Assembly: GCA_025655555.1 (NCBI GenBank)
Contig: JAHXIQ010000006.1
Coordinates: 175,522-239,521, forward strand
DNA: 64,000 nucleotides
From: Candidatus Thiodiazotropha sp. (ex Myrtea sp. 'scaly one' KF741663)
Lineage (GTDB): Bacteria; Pseudomonadota; Gammaproteobacteria; Chromatiales; Chromatiaceae
Direction of reading: 5' to 3'
Below, in pieces: positions 17,378-26,783 of the stretch (positions are counted from its first letter, which is position 1; the number at the start of each line of letters is the position of its first letter). A program made the translations under genes and the position numbers. The notes beneath the pieces were generated by a model that worked only from the letters and a program-made list of their open reading frames with translations, was not told the origin of the DNA and made no database searches.

Positions 17378-20300
17378 ATGCTCAATCGACTTATCGACTG
17401 GTCGGTGGCCAATCGTCTACTCGTAGTACTCGGCCTGCTGGCAATGTTGGGGGTTGCCACCACCCTGATCCCACGACTCAACCTGGATGCCTTTCCCGAC
17501 GTCACCAACGTCCAGGTACAGATCAACACCGAGGCCCAGGGATTGGCGGCCGAGGAAGTGGAACAGTTGATCACCTATCCTATCGAAGCGGTGATGTACG
17601 CCCTGCCCGATGTGGAGGAAGTTCGTTCTATCTCCAAGACCGGGCTTTCCGTCATTACGGTCGTATTCAATGAGGGCACTGACATCTACTTTGCCCGCCA
17701 ACTCGTTTTCGAGAGACTGCAGGATGCAAGGGAACAGATTCCGGAGGGTGTGGGCACACCGGAGATGGGCCCGAACACTTCTGGCCTGGGACAGATTTAT
17801 CAATACATTCTGCGCTCCGAGGATCCCCAAAAATATGATGCTATCGCTTTACGCAGTCTCAATGACTGGGTTGTAAAGCTATTACTCCTACCCGTGGATG
17901 GAATCACTGACGTGCTCTCCTATGGCGGCGAGGTACGTCAATATCAGGTACAGATCAATCCCGGCAAGCAACTGGCCTATGCCATCTCCATCCACCAGAT
18001 CGCCGAGGCGATTGAAGCCAACAACCGCAATGCCGGAGGTTGGTACCTGGACCGTGGCGCAGAACAACTGGTGATTCGCGGCGTAGGCTGGTTGCGCGCC
18101 GGAGAAGAGGGTCTGCGTGATATCTCCAATATTCCTCTCAAAGAAGAAGATGGTGTTGTGGTGCGTGTGGGTGACATCGCCCAGGTGAAATTCGGTGGCG
18201 AAATCCGCCAGGGTGCAGTCACCATGACCAGGCGCAACCAGGAAGGTCAGGCTGAACCCTTGGGAGAGGTGGTAGCCGGTATCGTACTCAAACGACTGGG
18301 CGCAAACACCAAAGCAACCATTGACGCAGTCGAAGACCGCATACCGGCCATTCAACAGGCGCTGCCTGTTGGTGTCACTATCGAACCCTTCTATGATCAG
18401 GCGGACTTGGTGGAACAGGCGGTCAATACCGTTAGCCGGGCACTGACAGAAGCCTTCATTTTGATCGTGGTGGTGCTGTTACTGTTCCTCCTCAACATTC
18501 GCGCCACATTGCTGGTACTGATCTCTGTTCCACTCTCCATCGGGCTGGCCCTGACCGCCATGAGTTATTGGGGGCTCTCGGCCAATCTGATGTCACTGGG
18601 TGGTTTGGCCATCGCTATCGGCATGATGGTGGATGGTTCTGTGGTGATGATGGAAAACATATTCAAACACCTCTCACACCCGGACCCTGCACATGAAGAG
18701 CTCGCTAAGACGAGAACCGCATCGGATGATGCCGGTCCCTATGATGTCACCCATGACCGGAGCGGCATTCCGCTACGCATCCAGCAGGCTGCCCGTGAGG
18801 TGGGCCGACCCGTATTTTATGCTGTTATCATCATCATCGTGGTCTTTGCACCGCTGTTCACACTGGAAGGTGTCGAGGGTAAGTTATTCCAACCTATGGC
18901 CATCTCTATCGTACTCGCGATGCTGACATCGCTTGGGGTTGCGATGGTGGTAATACCGGCCCTGGCCACCTATGCCTTTCGCCGCCCTGTCAAACATCGA
19001 AGCAGCCCGGTATTCCTGCCACTGGAGTGGCTCTATCGGCATGCGCTTCGTTTCGCATTGAAAGCAAAATGGCTGGTTGTGTTGGCGGCAGTGCTCATGT
19101 TTGCAGGGGCCCTGCTAGTCGTGCCGCGCCTGGGTACCGAGTTTGTGCCTGAACTGGAGGAAGGCACAATCAATATCCGAGTCACCCTGGCGCCCTCCGC
19201 CAGCCTGGATACGGCGTTGGCCGTCGCCACGCAACTCGAAAAACGCCTCATGGAATTTCCGGAAGTGACCTATGCATCCAGCCGGGTGGGCCGACCGGAG
19301 CTGGGTGGTGATCCTGAACCGGTATCCAATATTGAAATATATGTAGGACTGAAACCGGTCAGTGAGTGGAGCAGTGCCAAGGATCGTTTCGCTCTGCAGA
19401 AAAAGTTTGAACAAGTGCTTTCGGCACACCCTGGCCTGCTCCTGACGTTCTCCCAACCTATTGCGACACGGGTGGACGAGCTGCTCTCCGGTGTCAAGGC
19501 ACAACTGGCGATCAAGCTGTTTGGACCTGACTTGAGATTGCTGGCGGAAAAGGGAAAAGCCATTGAAGCCTTGGCAAGAGAGGTGGATGGCACCCGTGGT
19601 GTAGAGATGGAGCAGATAGCCGGTGAGGCACAACTGACGATCCGGCCCCGGCGGGATGTCCTGGCTCGATACGGTATCCCCGTTTCCCAGGTCATGGATC
19701 TGGTGTCAGATGGCATTGGCGGCACTGAGGCTGGCCAGGTCATCCAGGGTAATGAACGCTACGACATCACAGTGCGTCTGGCAAAACCCTATCGGCGAGA
19801 TACGCTGGCGCTGAAGCAGCTGGTGCTTCAGTCACCGACCGGCGCCTGGGTTCAATTGGGGGATGTGGCCGATGTTGTGATTGAGTCCGGTCCGCCGCAG
19901 ATCCGACGTGACGATGTACAGCGTAGAGTGGTGATCCAGTCCAATGTGGAAGGGCGGGATATGGGTGGGCTGGTAACAGCGCTACGCAAACGTATTGCTG
20001 AAGAGATAGACCTGCCCGCGGGCTACTCCGTGGTTTTTGGCGGGCAATTTGAAAACCAGGAGCGGGCGCAACAGCGTTTAATGATTGTGGTCCCTCTTTC
20101 TCTGGGCTTGATTTTTCTTCTGCTCTATTTTGCCTTTCACTCTGTGGGTCAGGCGCTCTTGATCATGCTTAACGTACCACTGGCATTGATCGGTGGTATC
20201 GCAGCCCTCTACTGGACAGGACAATATCTTTCCGTTCCCGGCTCTATCGGCTTTATCGCACTCTTCGGTGTCGCGGTACTGAATGGTGTCGTTATGGTGA

Positions 20301-20581
20301 ATGCCATCAATCAGAATCTGGAGGCCGGTGAGTCTATCGCCGATGCGGTTTTTGGCGGAGCGATCTCCCGGCTTCGTCCCGTACTGATGACTGCCGCTAT
20401 TGCCGCTTTGGGATTGATCCCGATGCTGCTCGCCTCAGGTGTAGGTTCTGAGGTGCAACGCCCCCTCGCTACTGTCGTGGTCGGCGGACTGGCATCAAGC
20501 ACCCTGTTGACGCTTTTTGTCCTGCCCTCACTCTATCCATTGTTTTCAGCAGGGGTTCGTTCACATCAATCTACAGGATGA
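17378..20581 (+). CDS. Heavy-metal efflux RND pump (CzcA/CusA family)
   Basis: 1067-residue inner-membrane proton antiporter with the usual two porter and twelve membrane-segment layout. The N-terminus (VANRLLVVLGL, then PRLNLDAFPDVTNVQVQI) is the HME family signature. The membrane-segment-4 motif reads AIGMMVDGSVVMMEN rather than the DFG-x3-D form of Zn/Co/Cd CzcA pumps; AIG is typical of the Cu/Ag branch, but the DGS that follows is not. The metal is therefore uncertain. Between segments 4 and 5 there is a charged insertion of about 45 residues (HPDPAHEELAKT). Third gene of the operon. Confidence 0.92.
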   Translation: MLNRLIDWSVANRLLVVLGLLAMLGVATTLIPRLNLDAFPDVTNVQVQINTEAQGLAAEEVEQLITYPIEAVMYALPDVEEVRSISKTGLSVITVVFNEGTDIYFARQLVFERLQDAREQIPEGVGTPEMGPNTSGLGQIYQYILRSEDPQKYDAIALRSLNDWVVKLLLLPVDGITDVLSYGGEVRQYQVQINPGKQLAYAISIHQIAEAIEANNRNAGGWYLDRGAEQLVIRGVGWLRAGEEGLRDISNIPLKEEDGVVVRVGDIAQVKFGGEIRQGAVTMTRRNQEGQAEPLGEVVAGIVLKRLGANTKATIDAVEDRIPAIQQALPVGVTIEPFYDQADLVEQAVNTVSRALTEAFILIVVVLLLFLLNIRATLLVLISVPLSIGLALTAMSYWGLSANLMSLGGLAIAIGMMVDGSVVMMENIFKHLSHPDPAHEELAKTRTASDDAGPYDVTHDRSGIPLRIQQAAREVGRPVFYAVIIIIVVFAPLFTLEGVEGKLFQPMAISIVLAMLTSLGVAMVVIPALATYAFRRPVKHRSSPVFLPLEWLYRHALRFALKAKWLVVLAAVLMFAGALLVVPRLGTEFVPELEEGTINIRVTLAPSASLDTALAVATQLEKRLMEFPEVTYASSRVGRPELGGDPEPVSNIEIYVGLKPVSEWSSAKDRFALQKKFEQVLSAHPGLLLTFSQPIATRVDELLSGVKAQLAIKLFGPDLRLLAEKGKAIEALAREVDGTRGVEMEQIAGEAQLTIRPRRDVLARYGIPVSQVMDLVSDGIGGTEAGQVIQGNERYDITVRLAKPYRRDTLALKQLVLQSPTGAWVQLGDVADVVIESGPPQIRRDDVQRRVVIQSNVEGRDMGGLVTALRKRIAEEIDLPAGYSVVFGGQFENQERAQQRLMIVVPLSLGLIFLLLYFAFHSVGQALLIMLNVPLALIGGIAALYWTGQYLSVPGSIGFIALFGVAVLNGVVMVNAINQNLEAGESIADAVFGGAISRLRPVLMTAAIAALGLIPMLLASGVGSEVQRPLATVVVGGLASSTLLTLFVLPSLYPLFSAGVRSHQSTG

Positions 20582-20601
20582 TCCACTGTTGTCCCGCCAA
20601 C

Positions 20602-20624
20602 ACCCTCTCCCTCAGGGAGAGGGT
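20602..20624. repeat. REP-like palindrome (ACCCTCTCCCT family), copy 1
   Basis: ACCCTCTCCCT pairs perfectly with AGGGAGAGGGT across one base. It is followed by AAAAAAAGCTATCACA. Similar sequence occurs at about 59388-59431 and 62499-62550, each also followed by an AAAGCTA(A)C-type stretch. It lies between the convergent RND pump and tpm genes and may serve as a shared transcript end. Confidence 0.65.
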
Positions 20625-20656
20625 AAAAAAAGCTATCACATTGATTATTTAATCCG

Positions 20657-21334
20657 TCAGGGTTTCAGGAGATAGACCTGTTCCACCATCCGGCTCACAC
20701 CTTTATCACCATAACGATCGGTATCATCCAATAGGTTAAGCGTATGTTGCAGCTTGACGGAATATTCCGGTTCAAAAAGCTTCCGCACTTCCACCTCCTC
20801 CACACTGTAGGGTGGTCCCTGCATCTCATCTTGAGGATAGTCCATTGCCACCAGCAGGATTTTGGCCTGCCCAGGCAGCTGCTCTTTTAATAGCGATACA
20901 TAGTGTTGACGCTGTTGAGGATTGAGCGCAATCAGAGAGGCACGGTCGTAAACAGCATCGATAGAACTATTATCCAACAGTGCCAGATCAAAGATATCAC
21001 CGCAGAAAATCTCAAAGGGCCCGTCACGCCAGCGATCGAATCCATCAACTGATTCAACCTCGGGGTTCAGGTTGAGTTCCTTGAAAAAACTCTCCACCGC
21101 CAGTGGACTTAACTCGACGCCACGAATACGGTAGCCCTGTTCGGCCAACCAGACCATGTCCCGGCTCTTACCGCAGAGGGGAGCCAGTACCAGCGAACCC
21201 TGCGGCAGATGAAGCGTGTGCCAATAATTAAGTAGATGCGGATTGAATTCCACATGATGCCAACCGATGTTTTGCTCCTGCCACCGCTGCATCCAGTTGA
21301 TGTTGGGTTCCCGTAAGTCATCCGTATCAGTCAT
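20657..21334 (-). CDS. tpm: Thiopurine S-methyltransferase family protein
   Basis: 225-residue SAM-dependent methyltransferase of the TPMT family. In bacteria these enzymes methylate selenium and tellurium compounds as well as thiopurines. Visible signatures: MQRWQEQNIGWH near residue 15, the SAM loop VLAPLCGKSRDMVWLAEQGY (about 49-68), GVELSPLAVESFF, and VYDRASLIAL near 130. Convergent with the metal efflux operon across a REP-like palindrome; a metalloid-detoxification role would fit that context but is inference. Confidence 0.93.
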   Translation of the reverse strand: MTDTDDLREPNINWMQRWQEQNIGWHHVEFNPHLLNYWHTLHLPQGSLVLAPLCGKSRDMVWLAEQGYRIRGVELSPLAVESFFKELNLNPEVESVDGFDRWRDGPFEIFCGDIFDLALLDNSSIDAVYDRASLIALNPQQRQHYVSLLKEQLPGQAKILLVAMDYPQDEMQGPPYSVEEVEVRKLFEPEYSVKLQHTLNLLDDTDRYGDKGVSRMVEQVYLLKP

Positions 21335-21510
21335 CTCCCATGCACCTCGATCTTGCGTTGAAGCGATCAGCTATCGTAGATATTACAAACCAAGTCATCT
21401 TCGACCACAACTTACCTAGTCACCATGTCAAAACAGAGACCATTCTATTTACCCGGCCATGAACAAAACCAAATTCTATTTGGTCTTTACCCGTGACACA
21501 GCCCTGAACG

Positions 21511-21539
21511 AAAAAAGCCCGCTCAGTGAGAGCGGGCTT
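21511..21539 (-). terminator. Rho-independent terminator of adk
   Basis: Read on the minus strand, AAGCCCGCT and AGCGGGCTT form a perfect nine-base stem with a short loop, followed directly by six Ts (A-run at 21511-21516 on the plus strand). It lies about 36 nt after the adk stop codon. Confidence 0.9.
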
Positions 21540-21574
21540 CGAGACGTACCATGGTGCTACTAAGAAATGAAGCT

Positions 21575-22216
21575 TTAGCTAGCTAAACGATCCTGAATCG
21601 CCTCGACAACCGCTTCACTGGATGTAGCGCTGACGGTCAGCAACATATTTTCGTTGCTATAGAAACCAACCAGGGGGGCGGTCTTTTCGTTATAGACATC
21701 CAGACGATTGGAGATCGCTTCTTCCGTCTCGTCGTCACGCTGCACAACTTTATCGCCACACTTGTCGCAGACACCCTCGACCTTGGTCGGCATACTCTTG
21801 ACGTTGTAGATGGCACCACAACCCACACAGGTACGACGTGTCGTCAGACGGTCCAGGATCACATCACGCGGCACATCGATCTCTACCGCGAAATCGAGAT
21901 CTACATTGATTCTCTTCAGCAGATCCTTGAGGGCCTCCGCCTGGGGAATCGTACGAGGAAAACCATCGAGCAGAAAGCCATTGGCACAGTCGGGTTCCTG
22001 CAGGCGCTGTTCCATGATGCCCATGATCAGATCATCAGGCACCAGATCACCGGCCTTCATGAATGCTTCAGCTTGCTTGCCAAGGTCGCTACCCGCCTGG
22101 ACTGCACCGCGTAGGATATCGCCTGTGGAAATCTGCACAGAACCGTCCAGCTTCGTTAGCTGCTTGGCCACAGTACCCTTACCTGCTCCGGGCGCACCCA
22201 GTAGAATCAGTTTCAT
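21575..22216 (-). CDS. adk: Adenylate kinase, zinc-lid type
   Basis: Interconverts ATP + AMP and 2 ADP. 213 residues. P-loop GAPGAGKGT at 7-15, NMP-bind motif near 30 (STGDILR), LLDGFPRT near 82-89. The LID holds a four-Cys zinc site, CVGCG (from about 130) and CDKCG (from about 150); many gammaproteobacteria lack this and use a hydrogen-bonded lid. Stand-alone transcription unit, bounded by a -10 element upstream and a strong terminator downstream. Confidence 0.97.
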   Translation of the reverse strand: MKLILLGAPGAGKGTVAKQLTKLDGSVQISTGDILRGAVQAGSDLGKQAEAFMKAGDLVPDDLIMGIMEQRLQEPDCANGFLLDGFPRTIPQAEALKDLLKRINVDLDFAVEIDVPRDVILDRLTTRRTCVGCGAIYNVKSMPTKVEGVCDKCGDKVVQRDDETEEAISNRLDVYNEKTAPLVGFYSNENMLLTVSATSSEAVVEAIQDRLAS

Positions 22217-22305
22217 TGATCGCTCCTTTTGTTATATTTGTGCCGGTATTGAAGATGAACCGGTCGTAAACGCCATTTCCGGCATAATGCTAAAAACCGG
22301 GCGCT

Positions 22306-22311
22306 ATTATA
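22306..22311 (-). promoter_or_regulatory. Probable -10 element for adk
   Basis: On the minus strand a perfect TATAAT lies about 90 nt upstream of the adk start. The -35 region is weak (GCTTCC at 17 bp). No other feature explains the hexamer. Confidence 0.45.
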
Positions 22312-22369
22312 CGCATTTCAGCCTTGATGGAAGCCTTAATCCCGGCACCACGCCGAACAAAGTAACAAG

Positions 22370-23014
22370 ATGTCCAGCAATAAAACCTATTTTTCTCTTT
22401 CAATACAGTTAGTTAAGACAGCCACCATCTGTCTGCCCCTAGTACTCATGAGTGCCTGTTCCAGCAGCCCACCTCGCAACACCGCCAATGCCTGTGCAAT
22501 TTTCACGGAAAAAGACGACTGGTATGAGGCCTCCCAGGACGCCTTCGAAAAGTGGGGTGTACCTGTTCATGTACAGCTGGCGATCATCCATCAGGAATCG
22601 CACTTCAAACACGATGCCAAACCACCTCGGGACAAGCTCTTCTGGTTCATTCCCTGGTTTCGTAAGTCTTCCGCCTATGGCTATGCGCAGGTAAAGGACT
22701 CCACTTGGGACTGGTACAAAGAGAAAACGGGCAACCGATGGGCTGACCGGGACGACTATGAAGATGCCGTCGACTTTATCGGCTGGTATGGCACTGTGAC
22801 GCAGAGAACTCTCGGTATCTCAAAGTGGGACGCATATAACCAATACCTGGCCTATCATGAAGGCCATGGCGGCTATAAGCGGGGTACCTATAAGAAGAAG
22901 GCATGGCTGGTAAAAGTCGCACGCAAAGTAGACAACAATGCCAAACGCTATCGGACACAGATCGGCAAGTGTAAAGACGAACTGGAGAGCGGCTGGAGCC
23001 TATGGCCCTTTTAA
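22370..23014 (+). CDS. Lipoprotein with lytic-transglycosylase-like (SLT) domain
   Basis: 214 residues. The signal peptide ends in a lipobox (LMSAC, Cys about 30). The SLT-like region shows QLAIIHQESHF with the likely catalytic Glu, then SAYGYAQVKDSTW and, later, YLAYHEGHGGY, which match the ES, GLMQ-like and AYN(G) motifs of family-1 transglycosylases in relaxed form. It probably cleaves peptidoglycan at the outer membrane's inner face. An insertion (PPRDKLFWFIPWFRK) between the Glu and the SAYGYAQ motif is characteristic of this subfamily. Confidence 0.8.
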   Translation: MSSNKTYFSLSIQLVKTATICLPLVLMSACSSSPPRNTANACAIFTEKDDWYEASQDAFEKWGVPVHVQLAIIHQESHFKHDAKPPRDKLFWFIPWFRKSSAYGYAQVKDSTWDWYKEKTGNRWADRDDYEDAVDFIGWYGTVTQRTLGISKWDAYNQYLAYHEGHGGYKRGTYKKKAWLVKVARKVDNNAKRYRTQIGKCKDELESGWSLWPF

Positions 23015-23108
23015 TTTCTGATCAACCGCTTTCATGCTGGTACCGGCGCCATCCTTTGGCACCGATATAAGCACTTGATTAGCTGGAATTGTTAGTAGGC
23101 CCTGGTGT

Positions 23109-23843
23109 CTAGCGCCCCATGATCTCATCGACCTGCTCTTGTGTCAGTACCTGGGCAGAGTAACCACCCTTACCGATCAGGGATTCGATGGCTCTGACAT
23201 ACGCACGCAGATGATTCTTCGAGCCATCCAGCAGGGATTCATAAACATTACGAATATCTTTCTGATCCGTATAACCCAGACCGCAATCTGAAACATCATC
23301 TATGCCATTATCCTGTTCAAGGATTACCTTGGGACACTGCACGATATCCATCATATCCAACTCTTCAATAAAGGCACCGACATAGAAAGCGTCGAGCTCA
23401 CTCGCACTTGCCAGATTGACGAGATACCCATATTTCTCTGTGAAATACTCACCATATTCCATACCGGTAAACATGCCAACGTTGTCGTTGGTATTGGGAT
23501 CAGCTATGCCATAGCCTAGTAAGAGATTTTTTACTGCATCTGTGTGCTTCTGCTCTGAATCGTCTATCTTTCCGAAAACCACCGAATCGGGATAGAGGGT
23601 GCCCAGTTTGGTATAGACGTCTCTGGCCAATTTCTCCTCTTCTCGCATAAAAACCATATGAGTGGTTTCATTGAAATCAAGGCTGCCATTTTCCAACTCA
23701 GTAGTGGGAAGTGTGGTTTCCCCTCCTCCACCACGTTCCGTTGCAGAAGGCTTGCCATTCTGCCTGGCATGTGAAGATTGCATAACTGCCAGAGAGGCCA
23801 GAAGCAGGAGCGTGATTAAAATATTGTGATGTTTCATGGTCAT
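23109..23843 (-). CDS. Exported DUF2202 ferritin-like protein
   Basis: 244 residues from ATG 23843, chosen because GGAG lies 6 nt before it; a longer frame begins with TTG at 23855. Signal peptide MKHHNILITLLLLASLAVMQ, then a linker, then the DUF2202 four-helix domain: THMVFMREEEKLARDVYTKLG, SEQKHTDAVKNLL and the late helix KNHLRAYVRAIES. The E-EEE/E..H pattern is what a ferritin-like di-metal site needs. The function of DUF2202 is unknown; a periplasmic metal- or stress-related role is plausible. It carries a tandem GAAAC site about 90 nt upstream, like genes across the divide. Confidence 0.82.
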   Translation of the reverse strand: MTMKHHNILITLLLLASLAVMQSSHARQNGKPSATERGGGGETTLPTTELENGSLDFNETTHMVFMREEEKLARDVYTKLGTLYPDSVVFGKIDDSEQKHTDAVKNLLLGYGIADPNTNDNVGMFTGMEYGEYFTEKYGYLVNLASASELDAFYVGAFIEELDMMDIVQCPKVILEQDNGIDDVSDCGLGYTDQKDIRNVYESLLDGSKNHLRAYVRAIESLIGKGGYSAQVLTQEQVDEIMGR

Positions 23844-23933
23844 TTCCGACTCCAAATTTAACGGATACTGATTAAGTGCAACCCGATTTTTTTATTTGTG
23901 TCGGCAAAGGATACGGTTTCTGGTTACAGATAT

Positions 23934-23949
23934 CGTTTCAATCTGTTTC
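23934..23949 (-). promoter_or_regulatory. Tandem GAAACA-type operator upstream of the DUF2202 gene
   Basis: Minus strand reads GAAACAgattGAAACG: two half-sites at exactly 10 bp pitch, ending about 90 nt before the start codon. A second pair, GAAACActtGAAACA (9 bp pitch), lies at 23967-23981 on the plus strand. The arrangement is that expected for an OmpR-family regulator. The 290-nt gap to the sensor kinase stop is otherwise AT-rich and empty. Confidence 0.5.
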
Positions 23950-24145
23950 GATGCTCCACAGCGGTAGAAACACTTGAAACATTTCAGTCACCTGAGTCTC
24001 AATAACAGTCAGAATTATCAATTCAAATCAAGAATAAAAATGATGTATATGCGATACCTTTATGATTTATCTGGATTAATTTTTTTGCGGATCTCTTCTG
24101 TGTGAATAAAATCACAGATCTCACATTAATTCGGCCCTTTGTGCA

Positions 24146-25465
24146 CTATGTGGTGTGTATGGGTAGTCGTATTCTGGCAACTGTGCCACCCGCCGTTGAT
24201 TCATCTAACTCAACCTGCCAGTCGTTCATGCGGCAGAGTTGATCGACAATAGCGAGACCCAAGCCACTGCCACCGGATGCGCGATTGCGTGAATCCTCCA
24301 ACCGCATGAATGGCTGAAACACGGCGCGGCGCTGATCTCCGGGAATACCAGGACCCTGATCAATAATCTCAATACACACACTGTCAAGATGGGTGGTGCA
24401 GGTTATGCGAACCGGCTTTGTTTCACTGTATCGGATCGCATTATCGATAAGATTATTGACTACTCGGCGGAAGGTTGAGAGGGGTAAAGCATAAGCGATT
24501 TTTTCCGCACAGTGACAGGTGATCTCACCACCCTTTTTTTCATACTCCTCAACCACCTCATTGAGTACCTGACAGAGATCAGACTGTTGCGAAGTCTCTT
24601 CACTCATCCCTTTTGATAGCTGGAGAGTCGTCGTAATGATCTCATTCATTTCCCCAAGATCATCACGCATACCCTTAATAAGCTGTCGATCCAGATCATC
24701 ATCCAAGAGTTCCAACTCAAGCTGCATTCTCGAAATGGGTGTACGCAGATCATGGGAAATACCGGCCAGCAAGGTGGTTCGGTTCTCCATCAGGATATGC
24801 AGCTGCTCTTCCATATGGTTGAAATTTCGCGTCAATTCAGTCAACTCCACCGCGCCCCTCTCCTCAAGGGGGGAACCGCGCTTCCCTTCACCCACTCTTG
24901 TTGTTGCTTTAACCAAAGCGGCAAGTGGTTGAGTGATTCGTCTCACAATGAGAAGTGATGTGACGACCGCGATGAGTGTGCCGGCTAAAACCATAACAAT
25001 CATGGTTAAGGGTATCTGAGTCACGAACCTGTTTTGATTAAATCCCACCCGGATCGTTCGTCCGCCCATCGCAATATCAATCCATCGCCACTCAGGCATA
25101 TCACTGTCAGATAAAATTTTGTGCTGCTGACGGGTTCTCTCATTCAACGACTTGAGAAAATAATCGATATAAAACTCGGGCGATTCATCAACTGTCAGCG
25201 CAGTATGGTCAAGCCCAATAATAAATTGGTGGTGTTCACGCATTTCCCGCTCAAAATCCGGCCGTGTGCCCGGCGGCAGCTCCACCCAGATCTGAGCAGT
25301 CAAGACCACCATGGCCGAGAGATCATTGGCAACCCGCTTCGTCAATGGCAATGTTACAAAATAGATGACCAGTGATATGGAGAAGAGTGAAAAAACCAGA
25401 AATGCCAGCGTGAATGCCTGTGCGGTACGTCCGAATAACGTGCTGGAGCTGAGACGGAATTTCAC
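24146..25465 (-). CDS. EnvZ-like sensor histidine kinase
   Basis: 439 residues. First membrane segment about 14-35, extracytoplasmic domain about 40-150, second segment about 155-177 (MIVMVLAGTLIAVVTSLLIV), HAMP (RRITQPLAALVKATTRVGEG), H-box LLAGISHDLRTPISRM with His near 238, N-box NLIDNAIRYSE, G1 DQGPGIPG and G2 GSGLGLAIV. Closest in layout to EnvZ. It overlaps the response regulator stop by 4 nt. The signal sensed is unknown. Confidence 0.92.
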   Translation of the reverse strand: MKFRLSSSTLFGRTAQAFTLAFLVFSLFSISLVIYFVTLPLTKRVANDLSAMVVLTAQIWVELPPGTRPDFEREMREHHQFIIGLDHTALTVDESPEFYIDYFLKSLNERTRQQHKILSDSDMPEWRWIDIAMGGRTIRVGFNQNRFVTQIPLTMIVMVLAGTLIAVVTSLLIVRRITQPLAALVKATTRVGEGKRGSPLEERGAVELTELTRNFNHMEEQLHILMENRTTLLAGISHDLRTPISRMQLELELLDDDLDRQLIKGMRDDLGEMNEIITTTLQLSKGMSEETSQQSDLCQVLNEVVEEYEKKGGEITCHCAEKIAYALPLSTFRRVVNNLIDNAIRYSETKPVRITCTTHLDSVCIEIIDQGPGIPGDQRRAVFQPFMRLEDSRNRASGGSGLGLAIVDQLCRMNDWQVELDESTAGGTVARIRLPIHTT

Positions 25466-26193
25466 GTTGTCACTTGATTGCCCTGTGGGGTAAAGATATA
25501 GCCTTTACCCCAGACAGTTCGGATGAATTGTGGGTGGTCTGGATTAGTCTCGAGTTTTTTACGAAGCCGGGTTACTCTGACATCGATACTGCGATCATAA
25601 GGAGAGCGTTCATAACCCTTGATCAGTTCAATAAGATGATCTCTGCTCAGTACTCTGTTCGGATTTTTAACAAATGCCTCAAGTAACGCATACTCTCCAG
25701 ATGTCAGGCTGATCTCCTCTCCATCATACGATATTGAGTTGGTAGTCAGATTCAGGACGTAATCACCAAATTTGTAGGTTTCAATCGAGCCATGATCAAA
25801 TACGCCATCCTGGTTAAGAATGAGCGTACGCCGTAACACTGCCTTGATTCTGGCAGAGAGTTCCCGTGGATTAAAAGGCTTAGCCAGGTAGTCATCAGCA
25901 CCTACTTCCAAACCGATAATTTTATCGATGTCTTCACCTCTCGCCGAGAGTATTAGAATGGGAATCGAACAGGTGGCACGCAGGCGCCTAGCTATCGAGA
26001 GTCCATCCTCTCCGGGTAGCATCAGGTCCAGTACGATCATATCGACCTGATGATCGATAAGGTAATCATCCATCTTCTGGCCACTGGCAACACCGGTTAC
26101 ATGAAAACCTTCCTTAGTCAGGAATTTAATCACCAGATCAAGTAGCTTTTTATCGTCATCGACGACCAGCACTTTTTTCTTATCTGTGTCCAT
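25462..26193 (-). CDS. OmpR-like response regulator
   Basis: 243 residues. Receiver with the acidic cluster D12-D14, phospho-acceptor D56 in VLDLMLPGEDG and Lys in YLAKPF; winged helix with LTSGEYALLEAFV, RSIDVRVTRLRKKLE and WGKGYIF. First gene of the regulator-kinase operon. It diverges from a small exported protein gene; the 168-nt gap between them holds a tandem GAAACA/GTAACA site, so autoregulation and control of the divergent gene are likely. Confidence 0.93.
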   Translation of the reverse strand: MDTDKKKVLVVDDDKKLLDLVIKFLTKEGFHVTGVASGQKMDDYLIDHQVDMIVLDLMLPGEDGLSIARRLRATCSIPILILSARGEDIDKIIGLEVGADDYLAKPFNPRELSARIKAVLRRTLILNQDGVFDHGSIETYKFGDYVLNLTTNSISYDGEEISLTSGEYALLEAFVKNPNRVLSRDHLIELIKGYERSPYDRSIDVRVTRLRKKLETNPDHPQFIRTVWGKGYIFTPQGNQVTT

Positions 26194-26257
26194 TGCGGCT
26201 CAAACCATGAGGAAGTGGCAAAAATCTAGCATATATGGCGGTCATCCTGGTCACGTT

Positions 26258-26273
26258 GAAACATCCTGTAACA
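26258..26273 (+). promoter_or_regulatory. Tandem GAAACA/GTAACA operator in the divergent regulator promoter
   Basis: GAAACAtcctGTAACA: two half-sites at 10 bp pitch, ending 88 nt before the start of the exported protein gene and about 65 nt before the response-regulator start on the other strand. Orientation relative to the exported gene matches the DUF2202 site. Confidence 0.5.
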
Positions 26274-26361
26274 GATCGCCCGGAATAGGAAATCGGGCAG
26301 AAACAGCTTCGTTCTACGCTAAAAGTCACAAAGATATTGATCAGACTGAAGGAGAACGATC

Positions 26362-26751
26362 ATGAATGATTCATTCAAAGTATTACACCTTTCATTACTC
26401 CTTGCTATGGCAGTGCCGTCATATAGCGCACTTGCAGAGGAGACCGCCAGTCAATCTGTTGACAGAGATCAACTCCAAGCTGCCGTCGTGGGAGAAGTGG
26501 ATAACGACGGTCAGCAATTCAGTAATGAGGCTGAGGCGGATCGCTTGAGACACCGTATCAATGAGCAGGACAACGATCAGGTAAGAGAGAAACAACGTCA
26601 GCAAAAAAAGAATCAGATGAAACATCAGTTCCAACACCGGTTCGAACATGAAGAGAGAACTTCTGGACAAGGATTCAGTACCGGTGGTTCAATGAATCGC
26701 AGTTCAGGTTATGGGGGTGGTGCAAGAAGCGGTGGCGGTAGCCGTCGTTGA
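26362..26751 (+). CDS. Small exported protein with charged helix and Gly/Ser/Arg-rich tail (unknown)
   Basis: 129 residues, preceded by a good AAGGAG. Signal peptide to about SALA-EET. The middle (about 60-100) is a highly charged, Gln-rich helical stretch (RHRINEQDNDQVREKQRQQ) and the last 30 residues are Gly/Ser/Arg rich (SSGYGGGARSGGGSRR). No known domain is recognised. It is divergent from the response regulator and 32 nt before a second exported protein gene, so the two form an operon. Confidence 0.75.
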   Translation: MNDSFKVLHLSLLLAMAVPSYSALAEETASQSVDRDQLQAAVVGEVDNDGQQFSNEAEADRLRHRINEQDNDQVREKQRQQKKNQMKHQFQHRFEHEERTSGQGFSTGGSMNRSSGYGGGARSGGGSRR

Positions 26752-26783
26752 GAACCACTTTCAAATTTTAGGGTCTGAAAACC

